Notes: a model not told the origin generated them from the letters alone. A stretch of DNA of 64,000 bases from Craspedostauros australis (GCA_026770025.1 JAMXDE010000015.1:186001-250000); one strand, 5' to 3'. Shown: positions 54,160-64,000, numbered from the stretch's first letter. Numbers and translations: made by a program.

Positions 54160-54262
54160 AAAAGAAAATAGGTTGAGAGTATGGATACAATTGACTGGAA
54201 CTTCACAGAGAAACAAAATCACACGGCCAACTCAACCATTGTGATGATCATCGCACACGTAC

Positions 54263-57200
54263 CCAAACCGATTTTTTTGGATGTGTCGTACTCTGCGAAG
54301 GTTGCTCTTGCTGCCACGACTTCCGCATTGGACTTTGTCATCGTCAAGGGTGATGTACCTCTCGGATGTCATGTTTCGTAGCACCATGTGATCAAGGACT
54401 TCATTGCAGCACTTCTCCAGAGTGAACCATAGGTAAGTTGGTCGGTCACTTTCTGGTACTTCACCATCATCTGAAATGAGGTCCCATGCCTGCATGTACT
54501 CCTCCCTGGTTGGAAATCCACTGCCAGTTTGCAGAATTTTGGTGGAGTACATCTCCTTCACCGACAGATTGAAGCATGCCTGAGTTGTGAAGCCAACCAT
54601 GAACTGTACAAAGTTCTTGAACCCCATGCCCAACCCTGCTGGACCAAAGGCTGAAGAGAAGATGATGGAGTGGTCTCCGAAGACAAACTTTGTGAAGTCG
54701 TCTGTGGTTGGGTTGTGTTTCTTGGTGTTGAGTACTGCACGAGCACGAATCTGAAGAACCTCAGCCACCATGAGCTTGTGGCAAAGCCGCTGTGCAGCGC
54801 TGACGGAGACAGAGAATTTGCATGTACGCCAAGGCAGAAGGTCCCACTTCATCGGCATAGTTTTGATTCCAGAGGCATTGATGTCATGGAGAGTCTGCGA
54901 AGGCAAAGTGACAAGGTAGCCATCATTGCCATTTTCATCTCCATTACCGTTGTCATCTCCATTGCTTATGCTGTCAATATTGCAGCCAACATTGCCATTG
55001 ATATCATTGTCGGAGTTGGTGTTGGCATTGTTGTGGTTGACATTGTTGTGGTTGACATTGTTGTTGCTGGTGTTGTCGTCGCCACTGTTGAGGCATACAC
55101 CGAGGCCAGTGGCAACACCAATCAAGGATTGGTTTGGCGCAACTGAAATATGTTGAGGTGGACTCTGGGACACTTGATGGATGTCACCATCGACAGGTGC
55201 GGTGGCTGACTGTGGATTTGGGTCCTGTGTTGCATTATGCATGCTGAATGCGCCAGTGCTGACACCCTGCCCATTGTTGCTCGCATTGCTGATGCTGTCC
55301 GTCACTGGGGTGGAAGTTGATCGAGCATGCTGCTGTTGGTTTGGTGAGTTGTTTGCATTGATGATGCTCTCCATTGCTGGAGTGGAAGTTGATCGAGCAT
55401 GGTGCCGTTGCTTTGGTGAGTTGTTCGCATTGCTGATGCTGTCCGTCACTGGGGTGGAAGTTGATCGAGCATGCTGCTGTTGGTTTGGTGAGTTGTTTGC
55501 ATTGATGATGCACTCCATTGCTGGAGTGGAAGTTGATCGAGCATGGTGCCGTTGCTTTGGTGAGTTGTTCGCATTGATGATGCTGTCCGTCACTGGAGTG
55601 GAAGTTGATCGAGCATGCTGCCATTGGTTTGGTGAGTTGTTTGCATTGATGATGCTGCCCGTCACTGGGGTGGAAGTTGATCGAGCATGCTGCCGTTGGT
55701 TTGGTGAGCTGTTCGCATTGATGATGCTCTCCATTGCTGGAGTGGAAGTTGATCGAGCACGGTGCCGTTGGCTTTGTGAGTTGCGCGCATTGCTGATGCT
55801 GTCCGTCACTGGGGTGGAAGTTGATCGAGCATGCTGCCGTTGGTTTGTTGAGTTGCGCGCATTGCTGATGCTGTCCGTCACTGGAGTGGAAGTTGATCGG
55901 GCATGCTGCCGTTGGTTTGGTGAGTTGTTCGCATTGATGATGCTCTCCATCACTGGGGTGGAAGTTGATCGAGCATGGTGCTGTTGGTTTTGTGAGTTGC
56001 GCGCATTGCTGATGCTGCCCGTCACTGGGGTGGAAGTTGATCGAGCATGGTGCCGTTGCTTTGGTGAGTTGTTCGCATTGATGATGCTGTCCGTCACTGG
56101 AGTGGAAGTTGATCGAGTGCGCTGCTGTTGGTTTTGTGAGTTGCGCGCATTGATGCTCTCCGTCAGTGGGGTGGAAGTTGATCGAGTGTGCTGCTGTTGG
56201 TTTGGTGAGTTGTTTGCATTGATGATGCTGCCCGTCACTGGAGTGGAAGTTGATCGAGTGCGCTGCTGTTGGTTTGGTGAGTTGCGTGCATCGATGATGT
56301 TCTCCGTCACTGGGGTGGAAGTTGATCGAATGTGCTGCCGTTGGTTTGTTGAGTTGCGCGCATTGATGCTCTCCGTCAGTGGGGTGGAAGTTGATCGAGT
56401 GTGCTGCTGTTGGTTTTGTGAGTTGTTTGCATTGCTGATGCTGTCCGTCACTGGGGTGGAAGTTGATCGAGTGCGCTGCTGTTGGTTTTGTGAGTTGCGC
56501 GCATTGATGGTGCTGTCCATCACTGGAGTGGAAGTTGATCGAGTGTGCTGCTGTTGGTTTTGTGAGTTGCTCGCATTGCTGATGCTGTCCGTCACTGGAG
56601 TGGAAGTTGATCGAGCATGCTGCCGTTGGTTTGGTGAGTTGCGCATATTGCTGATGCTGTCCATTACTGGAGTGGAAGTTGATCGAGTACGCTGCCGTTG
56701 GTTTGTTGAGTTGCTTGCATTGCTGATGCTGTCCGTCACTGGAGTGGAAGTTGATCGAGCATGCTGCCATTGGTTTGGTGAGTTGCGCGCATTGCTGATG
56801 CTGTCCATTACTGGAGTGGAAGTTGATTGAGCACGCTGCCGTTGGTTTGGTGAGTTGTTTGCATTGATGATGCTGTCCGTCACTGGGGTGGAAGTTGATC
56901 GAGTGCGCTGCTGTTGGTTTTGTGAGTTGCGCGCATTGATGGTGCTGTCCATCACTGGAGTGGAAGTTGATCGAGTGTGCTGCTGTTGGTTTTGTGAGTT
57001 GCTCGCATTGCTGATGCTGTCCGTCACTGGAGTGGAAGTTGATCGAGCATGCTGCCGTTGGTTTGGTGAGTTGCGCATATTGCTGATGCTGTCCATTACT
57101 GGAGTGGAAGTTGATCGAGTACGCTGCCGTTGGTTTGTTGAGTTGCTTGCATTGCTGATGCTGTCCGTCACTGGAGTGGAAGTTGATCGAGCATGCTGCC

Positions 57201-58332
57201 ATTGGTTTGGTGAGTTGCGCGCATTGCTGATGCTGTCCATTACTGGAGTGGAAGTTGATTGAGCACGCTGCCGTTGGTTTGGTGAGTTGTTTGCATTGAT
57301 GATGCTCTCCATCGCTGGGGTGGAAGTTGATCGAGCATGCTGCCGTTGGTTTTGTGAGTTGTTTGCATTGCTGATGCTGTCCGTCAGTGGGGTGGAAGTT
57401 GATCGAGTGCGCAGCTGTTGGTTTGGTGAGTTGTTTGCATTGCTGATGCTCTCCATTGCTGGGGTGGAAGTTGATCGAGTGTGCTGATGTTGGTTTTGTG
57501 AGTTGCGCGCATTGATGGTGCTGTCCATCACTGGGGTGGAAGTTGATCGAGCATGGTGCCGTTGGTTTTGTGAGTTGCGCGCATTGCTGATGCTGCCCGT
57601 CACTGGGGTGGAAGTTGATCGAGCACGGTGCTGTTGGTTTGGTGAGTTGCGCGCATTGCTGATGCTCTCCATTGCTGGGGTGGAAGTTGATCGAGCACGG
57701 TGCTGTTGGTTTGGTGAGTTGTTTGCATTGCTGATGCTGCCCGTCACTGGGGTGGAAGTTGACTGAGCACGGTGCTGTTGGTTTGTTGAGTTGCGCGCAT
57801 TGCTGATGCTCTCCGTCAGTGGGGTGGAAGTTGATCAAGTGTGCTGCTGTTGGTTTGGTGAGTTGTTTGCATTGCTGATGCTCTCCATCGCTGGGGTGGA
57901 AGTTGATTGAGCACGGTGCTGTTGGTTTGGTGGGTTGCGCGCATTGATGATGCTGTCCATCACTGGAGTGGAAGTTGATCGGGCATGCTGCTGTTGGTGT
58001 GATGGGTTGCGTGCATTGCTGATGTTCTCAATCGCTGGAGTGGAAGTTGATCGAGTGTGCTGATGTTGGTTTGGTGAGTTGTTTGCGTTGATGATGCTCC
58101 CCATCACTGAAGTGGAAGTTGATCGAGTGCGCTGCTGTTGGTTTTGTGAGTTGTTTGCATTGCTGATGCTGTCCGTCACTGGGGTGGAAGTTGATGGAGC
58201 ACGCTGCTGTTGGTGTGATGGGTTGTTTGCATTGATGATGCTCTCCATCACTGGGGCGGAAGTTGATCGAGTGTGTTGCTGCTGTTTTTTGTGAGAACTG
58301 GAAAGAAGGCATGCTTCAATTCTGTTTTGCAA
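54263..58332 (-). CDS. Exon 1 of the fused transposase: 24-residue repeat domain and first DDE Asp
   Basis: It opens with MQNRIEACLLSSS at 58332. It then carries about 41 tandem 24-residue repeats of the pattern STPVTDSISNANNSPNQQQHARST, a polar region likely to be disordered. A linker rich in Asn/Asp/Gly follows (NNNVNHNN, GNGDENGND), then a globular part (MKWDLLPWRTCKF to the donor). YITLDDDKVQCGSRG (near 54340) looks like the first catalytic Asp region of a DDE transposase. The frame is whole except for one TGA at 57835-57837, where neighbouring repeats have CGA. Many in-frame ATGs lie downstream in the repeats, so a shorter product starting after the stop is possible. Otherwise this is a recent pseudogene. 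Confidence 0.65.
55290..58275 (-). repeat. 72-bp coding minisatellite, about 41 units
   Basis: Units share GGAGTGGAAGTTGATCGAG on the plus strand. Nearly all are 72 bp, a few 69 bp, so the reading frame is never broken by unit-length changes. A 432-bp block (six units) at about 56439-56870 is repeated at about 56871-57302 with very few changes. Confidence 0.93.
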
Positions 58333-58772
58333 CAGCAGAAGAAGCCAGTGTCATTGCAATGTTGGCATGTGGAAGTGTGGGATGGACAGATTGCAAGTGC
58401 ATGTTGAACATGTGTTGATGTGGAGGAAGATGGGGAAGTGATGTGTGCGATGGAGAAACGACGGGGTTGTGGATGTCGTTGGCGAGTGTCCACCGGCAAC
58501 GGTGAAAGCAACGGAATTGGCGGAACAGGTGTGTGTGAGTGCATGGAGAACATCAACCCACGATGACAGCAAATGCAAAAGCATGGCAACGGTGTGACAC
58601 GACCAGGGGGGCGACGCACGACGCATGATCATTGTTTGTTCAATTCCCACAACTGCAACGATTATTATAAATTTAAGACATGAGGCATGTCGTGAGTCGA
58701 GCTGGCCAGCGAAAAAGGGTTAAAAAAAACGGCTTCTCATAAAGCGTATTTGGGCGAGTCCGTTGAGTCGCA
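58333..58772. other. Presumed promoter side of the large transposon gene
   Basis: Lies between the first exon and the right inverted repeat. TTATAAATTTAAG at about 58665-58677 could act as an AT-rich promoter element for the minus-strand gene; this is conjecture. No other gene is supported. Confidence 0.4.
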
Positions 58773-58888
58773 GTTTGTCTGTGGAGACAAATGGACCCCA
58801 ATTTGCCTGTGGAGACAAATTGCACCTCCAATTTGCCTGGGGAGACAAGCCACGTAGGCCAGTACCAGGCCGAAATCATTATGGATAT
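58773..58888. repeat. Right terminal inverted repeat of the large transposon
   Basis: Inverted counterpart of 42000-42123, with the same order of TTTGTCTGTGGAGACAAA-like hairpins, CACGTAG and the outer CATTATGGATAT. Confidence 0.8.
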
Positions 58889-59122
58889 TCTGTTCGCCGA
58901 GGGGGAAGTTCGCATGCCACCCCCTGAGAAATGTCTCTATCAGGTTATGACTCCCTCCTGGGACTGGTCGTGACTGGGTGAGCTGAGTGCGATAACTCTC
59001 TAATAGAGGACTTTCGCATTCTGTTCCCCCAGTCCCGAGCAGTCCCACGAGGGAGTCATAACCTGATAGAGACACTTTTCAGGGGGCGGGATGCGAACTT
59101 CCCCCTCGGCGAGCAGAATATC
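58884..59122. mobile_element. Long-armed hairpin MITE, about 239 bp
   Basis: Arms 58884-58978 and 59028-59122 are inverted copies of about 95 bp with roughly eight mismatches (GATATTCTG...CAGAATATC at the outer ends), enclosing a loop of about 50 bp. No coding potential. Its left end overlaps the last bases of the large transposon's right inverted repeat. A further inverted pair AATATCATTCTG/CAGAATGATATT follows at about 59117-59153. Confidence 0.8.
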
Positions 59123-60423
59123 ATTCTGTTTAGGCGTCGTAATCAGAATGATATTAGAAGATTCTCGCATTCGGATTATTTTACCCCATCTACGTGTCAC
59201 ATTGACATTTTGGGACAATTTGGGCCAGAACTGCACAGGACTCATCCGTGACAAGTTCCTGCTTAGATTGGTTCGACTCATGTAGAGTTCGCGATGGAAT
59301 TGAGGAATGCGAACAAGCAAATTTGGTGGAGGGGTTCGATTCGCTTTTCCATCGTGACGGCTGGCGACCTCAGCCAATCAAAGGGATTTAAACATATCGC
59401 CTTCACGAGCAAGCCATCCCATTGAAGGGCAACTTGAGGGGAGTTTTGGTGATTCATCCCGAGCTTTGTTGCCCTGGGGTTCTCATTTGGAACCGTGTGA
59501 CGCAATCGATCTGTTCCCTTCATGGAACGATTCTCGTTGCTGGCGCTGAGACAGGCAACAATTCAGTGGTGGGACTGCATGGCTGGTTTCGCACGAGGAT
59601 TTGGGTAACTTCCACAATTTCTCAGAAACCACGGTATGGACAAATAAACTGTACTTATTTCCTTGCGGTATCTGCGTATGAGTACCTCGACGAGAGAAAC
59701 ATCATTGTCGTATCTCCTCCGCGTTTCCGGCCAATACGTTTATGGTATTATTGCGATGGGACTATTAAATGTTTCGCGTTGTTGTGGCTCATCACAAGTA
59801 CCTCCAAGAGAATTCCAATTCATGTGGAAAATTGACAAAAATACTTTTTGCAAAATTCCAACAACGAAACGAGGATGGAAGTGTTCCTTTGATGTGAACA
59901 GTGACACAGCGCCATTGCCATCAACAATGCAAACATCAACACCAGGATCGGCATCGACAACGACAATGATATCAACACTGCTATTGAGTCCAACTGTGCA
60001 CAGGCTTGCACCAATGAACAGAATCAACCCATGCTCTGTATAGTGCTTGGAACGACGACGTCCTGGACACATTAACCACCCTTCCAATGATACACATGCA
60101 AGGACGCACATCCAACAATACAGACTCCACCTGCTTCATTGGAGGTGATGGCAACAGCAAGATCGCCAGTTGTATGCATCACACTGTGTGTATCACATCC
60201 AGTTGACAACAGCTGACTTGCAATGATGATGATGTTTGTTGTGAACACAAGAATCCATGTGTTCAACAGGTGCTCACAATCAAGATGACATGGTGGTTGC
60301 CAATGTGAACTCAATTGAAGTATGTCTCTGACTATGAAGTGAGTCTCTCACAGAGCAACACCAAGAAGAAAAGCAAAGTAGCAGACAAGGGCATCGGATG
60401 GGCAAAGCAACATCAACACTGTG
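59123..60423. other. Intergenic stretch, no gene recognised
   Basis: Frames of 120-137 codons on both strands overlap and lack motifs. 59229-59278 resembles 36609-36658. Confidence 0.5.
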
Positions 60424-61228
60424 TGTTGGCAAGTTCCGCTCACGGTAACCTACGATCGTGGAAGATGGTGTTGGTTGATAGTCGTCTGTTTGCTATTTCA
60501 TTACTTGGCTACTCCGATCCTCTCGGTATACACCCGTTCTCTTGCCCGATGCTCTCGGTGCTTCAATCTGTTTCGTAGATTCAGTCTCCGACTATGAGTT
60601 GGTGCGCGAGATGCTCTCTCGCTCCTCTCTGTATTCTCTCTCTCTCTCTCTCTCTCTCTTAACATCGTGTGCTCGTGCTACACGATACTCCGTGTTCGAT
60701 GCGTACTCCGTATTCAACACTCCGTTCATTCAGTACTGGCTCCTACTCCATGAGTACTTACCATTTGAAGTTCACCTTCTGTATCCATGATGCTGATGCC
60801 CTTCGGTCATCGGATCTTTGCCTCCTGTTCTGACTTGGAGACAGATGTCGACGTGGTGACATGATGACATCCTGTCAACGTCAGTAGGCGTCCTTCTGCT
60901 CTCCAGATGTCACATTCCATTGGTGATGCAGGAGTCTGTCAGATGATATCGTCATCTGAGGTTTAGTTGGGAAGTACCTCGAGATTCTCTTGGTACCATT
61001 GATGGATGGACGGACGATATTCTAATTCTCTCAGAAATCGTCGATTGCAAATTTCCTCCAGAAATCTTGCTCCTTTTCGTGTGTTCCGTTTCCGCTGTAA
61101 TTCTGACGAATCACAGCATACTATCGACACGAGTATAGTTATACTGTCCAAGTGCGTATGAGAGAATCATGGGTGAACGATGCACATATACACGTACATC
61201 TCGACATATACTCACATAAACATCTCGA
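60424..61228 (-). mobile_element. LTR subtype A in reverse orientation
   Basis: Matches the family-1 LTR on the minus strand from GCCAACA (60424) to CATCTCGA, where it breaks two or three bases before the expected end. It faces the opposite way from the pol fragment and LTR to its right. Confidence 0.85.
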
Positions 61229-62074
61229 AAGCTACGCCAACCACACCTCATCCGACATCTCATTGAAGAGTTTGGAACAAAGGTTGAGAAGATGCAACGC
61301 TATGCAACACCAGGAACCCCGGGTCAAATCATTGTGCGACCATCCGAAGAGAACGGACTACAGAAGGTCGGACCGGAAGAACATGCCGAATACCGCCGAG
61401 GCGTCGGTATGCTGTTCTTCCTCATCAAGCACTCGCGACCAGACATCGCGAACCCTGTGAGGGAACTCTCCAAGATATTGATCGGGCCCACCAAGGCCGC
61501 AATGAAGGAGATGTATCGGATCATCAAGTATGTGATCGATACGAAGGACTATGGATTGAAGATCCATCCAGCACGTTCAGACAACGACGCCTGGGACATG
61601 GAGCTCTTCTGTGATAGCGAATACGCACAAGACAAGAACACGAGAATCAGCGTAGGAGGGTTCATCCTATACCTGTGCAAGGTGCCAATCCTTTGGCAAT
61701 CCAAGGCACAGAAGGCCGTCACACTCAGCTCATCTGAAGCAGAATACGTTGCCCTTTCCGAAGCGGCAAAGGAAATGTTCTTCGTCATGCAGCTACTCGA
61801 GAGTGTGGGTGTTCCAGGGAAGACACCGATCAAGGTCCGCGTGGACAACATCGGAGCGATCTTCATCGCCAAGAACCCATCAACATCTCAACGATCGCGG
61901 CACATCGACGTGCGCCATCACTACATGCGGAACATGGTAACCAACGAGACCATCGAAATCATGTTCGTCAAATCCGAACACAATACAAGCGATGGCTTCA
62001 CCAAGAACATCAAGTCCGACTTGCAACGTGAACACGAGAAGTCGTACCTTGACACATCGAGAACATTCGAATGA
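61229..62074 (+). pseudogene. Copia pol fragment (end of RT, RNase H), family 1-like
   Basis: Starts abruptly inside reverse transcriptase at QPHLIRHLIEEFGTK, fused to the truncated reverse LTR, and runs through RNase H to the usual RTFE stop. About 95% similar to the intact family-1 protein. It shares GTK and YATPGTPG with the decayed host element rather than with the intact one. It lacks gag, protease, integrase and most of RT including YVDD. Confidence 0.9.
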
Positions 62075-62094
62075 TCGAATGCACATAGGAAGGG

Positions 62095-62883
62095 TGTCAA
62101 GATGTACATGCGTGTATGTGCATCGTTCACCCGCTATTCTCTTATACTCATGTTTGGACGGCATAACTATGCTCGTGTGGATAGTGAAATGTGATTGCCG
62201 AAATCACATCACGAATTTGGACACACGAAAACAATCAGAATTTTGGAAGGAAATTCGTGAACAACGATTTCTGAGAGCATCAGGAATCTCGTCCATCCAT
62301 CAACCAACTGAAACATGTGACATCGAGCAAGAATCGATGTACTTCCCAACTAAACCTCAAATGACGATATCCTTGCCAGACCATTGCATCATCAATGGAA
62401 TATGGAATCTGGAGGACCATGGAAGGTGACAGCTGACATCGACAGGATGTCATCATGTCACCACGTCATCATCTGTCTCCACATCAGATCAAGAAGGTGA
62501 AGATTCAATGACCAAGGGACATTGAGATCGTGGATATACAAGGAGGAGTTGAAGATAAGACATTGGCAATTAATCGTGGAGTTGTGGGCCAGTAGAGAAT
62601 GAACTGACGGAGTATCAAATATGGAGCACGTATCGAGCACGGAATATCCCATGGTATGAACATGTAATACCAAGAGAGAGAATACGAGCAATAGCAAGAG
62701 AGCATCTTGTGTGCCAACTCATGGTTGGGCAGACCAACGAAAGACTCCAAGAGCATCGGACCAACAGCAGCGACTCCAAGAGCATTGGAGTGCCAACGTA
62801 ATGAAATAGCAAACAGAATCGTAACAACAACCATCACCATCTTCCATGATCGCAAGGGTATCCATGAGCGGAACTTGCCAACA
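62095..62883 (+). mobile_element. LTR subtype B, 3' LTR of the pol fragment
   Basis: Starts TGTCAAGATGTACATG after the polypurine run AGGAAGGG (62087-62094) and ends GAACTTGCCAACA, 789 bp. Its body resembles the LTR at 32057-32819 rather than subtype A. No target duplication links 60418-60423 (ACTGTG) with 62884-62889 (CAGACA). Confidence 0.82.
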
Positions 62884-63536
62884 CAGACAACTCCAAGATA
62901 TGTGAACCTGGCCTATTAGCACCATCCCCGCTGTGCTGAAACCACTGTGGAGTAAGCCGCCGCTGCAGGACCAACTCCTGGCACAAATCATTTGGGTTCA
63001 GGCCATGCGGCAAGGCCTCTGCAATGCTGCACCTCCAGCCATGAAGGTGCTCCTCAACTGGATGCGTACCCACTGCAGGCAAGCCCAAGTGCCTGCCCCA
63101 CACAGCCTGATGACGCCAACGCAGGCAGCCCGCCCGCACCATTGACCTACACATGCCACCGACTAAGACACTACACAGCATTAGATCCGTTCCTGCTATG
63201 TGCGCCCACGTAGAATAAACGAGGCGAAATGAAAGCGCCCCTGGTGCATGACTTAACAGTTATCATCAGTGTGGTATATATGGATGTATGTGTTGTTGGT
63301 GTCGATTGGTTGGCAAAACTTGGGTGCTTTGCCTTGCGTGCTTGTTGTTTCATTGTCGATCCCACTGTCACACAAGCTACATACTTGCTCCGCAGATGAA
63401 GGTGAGTTGAAAGGAAGGGAGGAGGCAGCATTGATTGGCAGTCTTGTCAACGAGTGTCTTCATGTTTGTGTTGAGGGTCGGGTGTGGATCATAACACACA
63501 AGAATCCAACGTTCTTGGTCATCGCTAACGACATGA
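62884..63536. other. Intergenic stretch, no gene recognised
   Basis: A Pro/Ala-rich plus frame of 73 codons (62992-63213) and an opposing minus frame overlap. Neither has a motif that would decide between them. Confidence 0.45.
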
Positions 63537-63830
63537 ATGGCTCACAGACCAAAGCATGTAGTTTTTGGCATTATCGTCCCTATTTTTGTGTACTGGTTGA
63601 TGTTTGGACAGAAAGCAACAAGAAGAGGCAGGAATCATGTGGTGATTGGCGCACAGAAGATGCGAAAAGAGATTGATCCGAACAGTCGAATCAACCATTT
63701 TCCTTCAGAATTGGAAAAAAACGCGAAACCATTGTTGGTACCATGCGGAAACGAGCCGTTTGATGAAAAAGTGCGGGACCTGACACATGACGAACGTGCG
63801 CGAGGAGTGTTGGACGAATCGCAAAAATAA
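63537..63830 (+). CDS. Hypothetical small protein (97 aa), one possible membrane segment
   Basis: The ATG at 63537 opens a frame to TAA at 63828. Residues 8-24 (VVFGIIVPIFVYWLMFG) form one hydrophobic segment. The rest is charged and soluble-looking (KMRKEIDPNSRINHF, DEKVRDLTHDERARG). Composition is more protein-like than other small frames nearby, but I recognise no family and see no neighbour that suggests a role. It could be one exon of a larger gene or chance. Confidence 0.3.
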   Translation: MAHRPKHVVFGIIVPIFVYWLMFGQKATRRGRNHVVIGAQKMRKEIDPNSRINHFPSELEKNAKPLLVPCGNEPFDEKVRDLTHDERARGVLDESQK

Positions 63831-64000
63831 GTCTTGTTTGAGAAATCCGCCGCAGCTGTCGTGGGAAAAACACGAATCGTGACGACACATGGGCATTGCG
63901 AAGACCTTAATCCTCGCGAAAGTGAGGATCTCCATCGCGAACACTCAAGTCTCCAAAACGGGGTTCCCCCTGGAAGACGGACCACGCATAGGCTAGTGGT
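63831..64000. other. Window edge, nothing recognised
   Basis: No complete feature. A weak inverted motif CTCGCGAAAGTGAGG lies at about 63914-63928. Confidence 0.4.

Larger units (their letters stand above)
46904..54262 (-). other. Candidate intron 1 of the transposase, enlarged by a copia insertion
   Basis: The donor GTACGT is at 54262-54257 and the acceptor TTTCTCAG ends at 46904. Excluding the copia element, the native intron is about 136-141 bp, the same size and donor as intron 2. The splice joins RFG to LVANT in phase. Confidence 0.6.
42000..58888 (-). mobile_element. Large TIR DNA transposon with fused transposase-nuclease gene
   Basis: Inverted repeats at 42000-42123 and 58773-58888 match when one is reverse-complemented. 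Shared order: GTTTGTCT..., CAAATGG, CAATTTGCCTG, GGAGACAAG, ACGTAG, CATTATGGATAT. All minus-strand coding segments between them (exons at 54263-58332, 44859-46903, 42620-44715) fit one gene. Without the copia insertion (46942-54159) the element is about 9.7 kb. ATTCT occurs at or next to both outer ends and may be the target duplication, but the end cannot be fixed to the base. The Cys-rich C-terminus and GGSD motif suggest a distant piggyBac-like lineage. The YqaJ domain recalls ISL2EU elements, which encode YqaJ separately. Confidence 0.75.

Noticed and set aside
55181-56830. Plus-strand frame of 549 codons rich in Cys, Leu and Val
   Set aside because: It is the antisense of the 72-bp coding array; the unit simply lacks stops in that frame, and the flanks carry no coding signal.
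55235-57838. Minus-strand frame of 867 codons (His/Phe/Pro repeats)
   Set aside because: An alternative frame of the same 72-bp array. The other minus frame continues into the transposase core, this one does not.
42000-58888. Captured virus or virophage-like region because of the YqaJ nuclease
   Set aside because: No capsid, packaging ATPase, polymerase B or helicase is present. The remaining domains fit a transposase, so a DNA transposon is the simpler reading.

Overview
The window looks like a repeat-rich, transposon-dominated piece of a eukaryotic nuclear genome. Three intact Ty1/copia-type polyproteins (YVDD reverse transcriptases; two with CCHC knuckles), a PIF/Harbinger-type transposase, a Crinkler/RHS-like NTPase-nuclease, candidate spliceosomal introns and many minisatellites point to a stramenopile. 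A diatom is the best guess because the copia proteins resemble the diatom CoDi type from memory; no search was run. No bacterial operon structure, rRNA or tRNA was recognised.

Layout. 1-1565: 5' end of a minus-strand copia element (its 5' LTR is 646-1565). 3748-4812: a 65-bp minisatellite. 6039-9278: a 1079-residue P-loop NTPase/nuclease-like gene on the minus strand. 9878-10706: a solo LTR. 11290-32819: a decayed minus-strand copia element that received two younger plus-strand copia elements, family 1 at 13183-21122 and family 2 at 23992-31374. Both have long intact gag-pol frames and 6-bp target duplications. 33713-34553: a foldback element with arrays of small palindromes. 35430-36222: another solo LTR. 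36699-41572: a PIF/Harbinger-like transposase and a convergent low-complexity gene that may be its DNA-binding partner, separated by a 1.3-kb GGAT/CGAT minisatellite.

42000-58888 is the most interesting region. Two inverted repeats of about 120 bp bracket what I read as one large minus-strand DNA transposon, about 9.7 kb before later insertion. Its three open segments join in frame across two candidate introns with GTACGT donors of about 140 bp. The predicted product has about 41 tandem 24-residue repeats, a DDE-type core (D, D, D) and a C-terminal Cys-rich cluster. A YqaJ/lambda-exonuclease-like nuclease appears to lie between the second and third acidic residues. A complete third-family copia element (46942-54159) sits inside the first intron.

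58884-59122 is a long-armed hairpin MITE. 60424-62883 is a rearranged copia remnant with LTRs in opposite orientations. The last kilobase has only a weak small-ORF candidate. Nearly everything here is mobile DNA; the genes do not form a host pathway but layers of successive insertions whose order can be read from the nesting.
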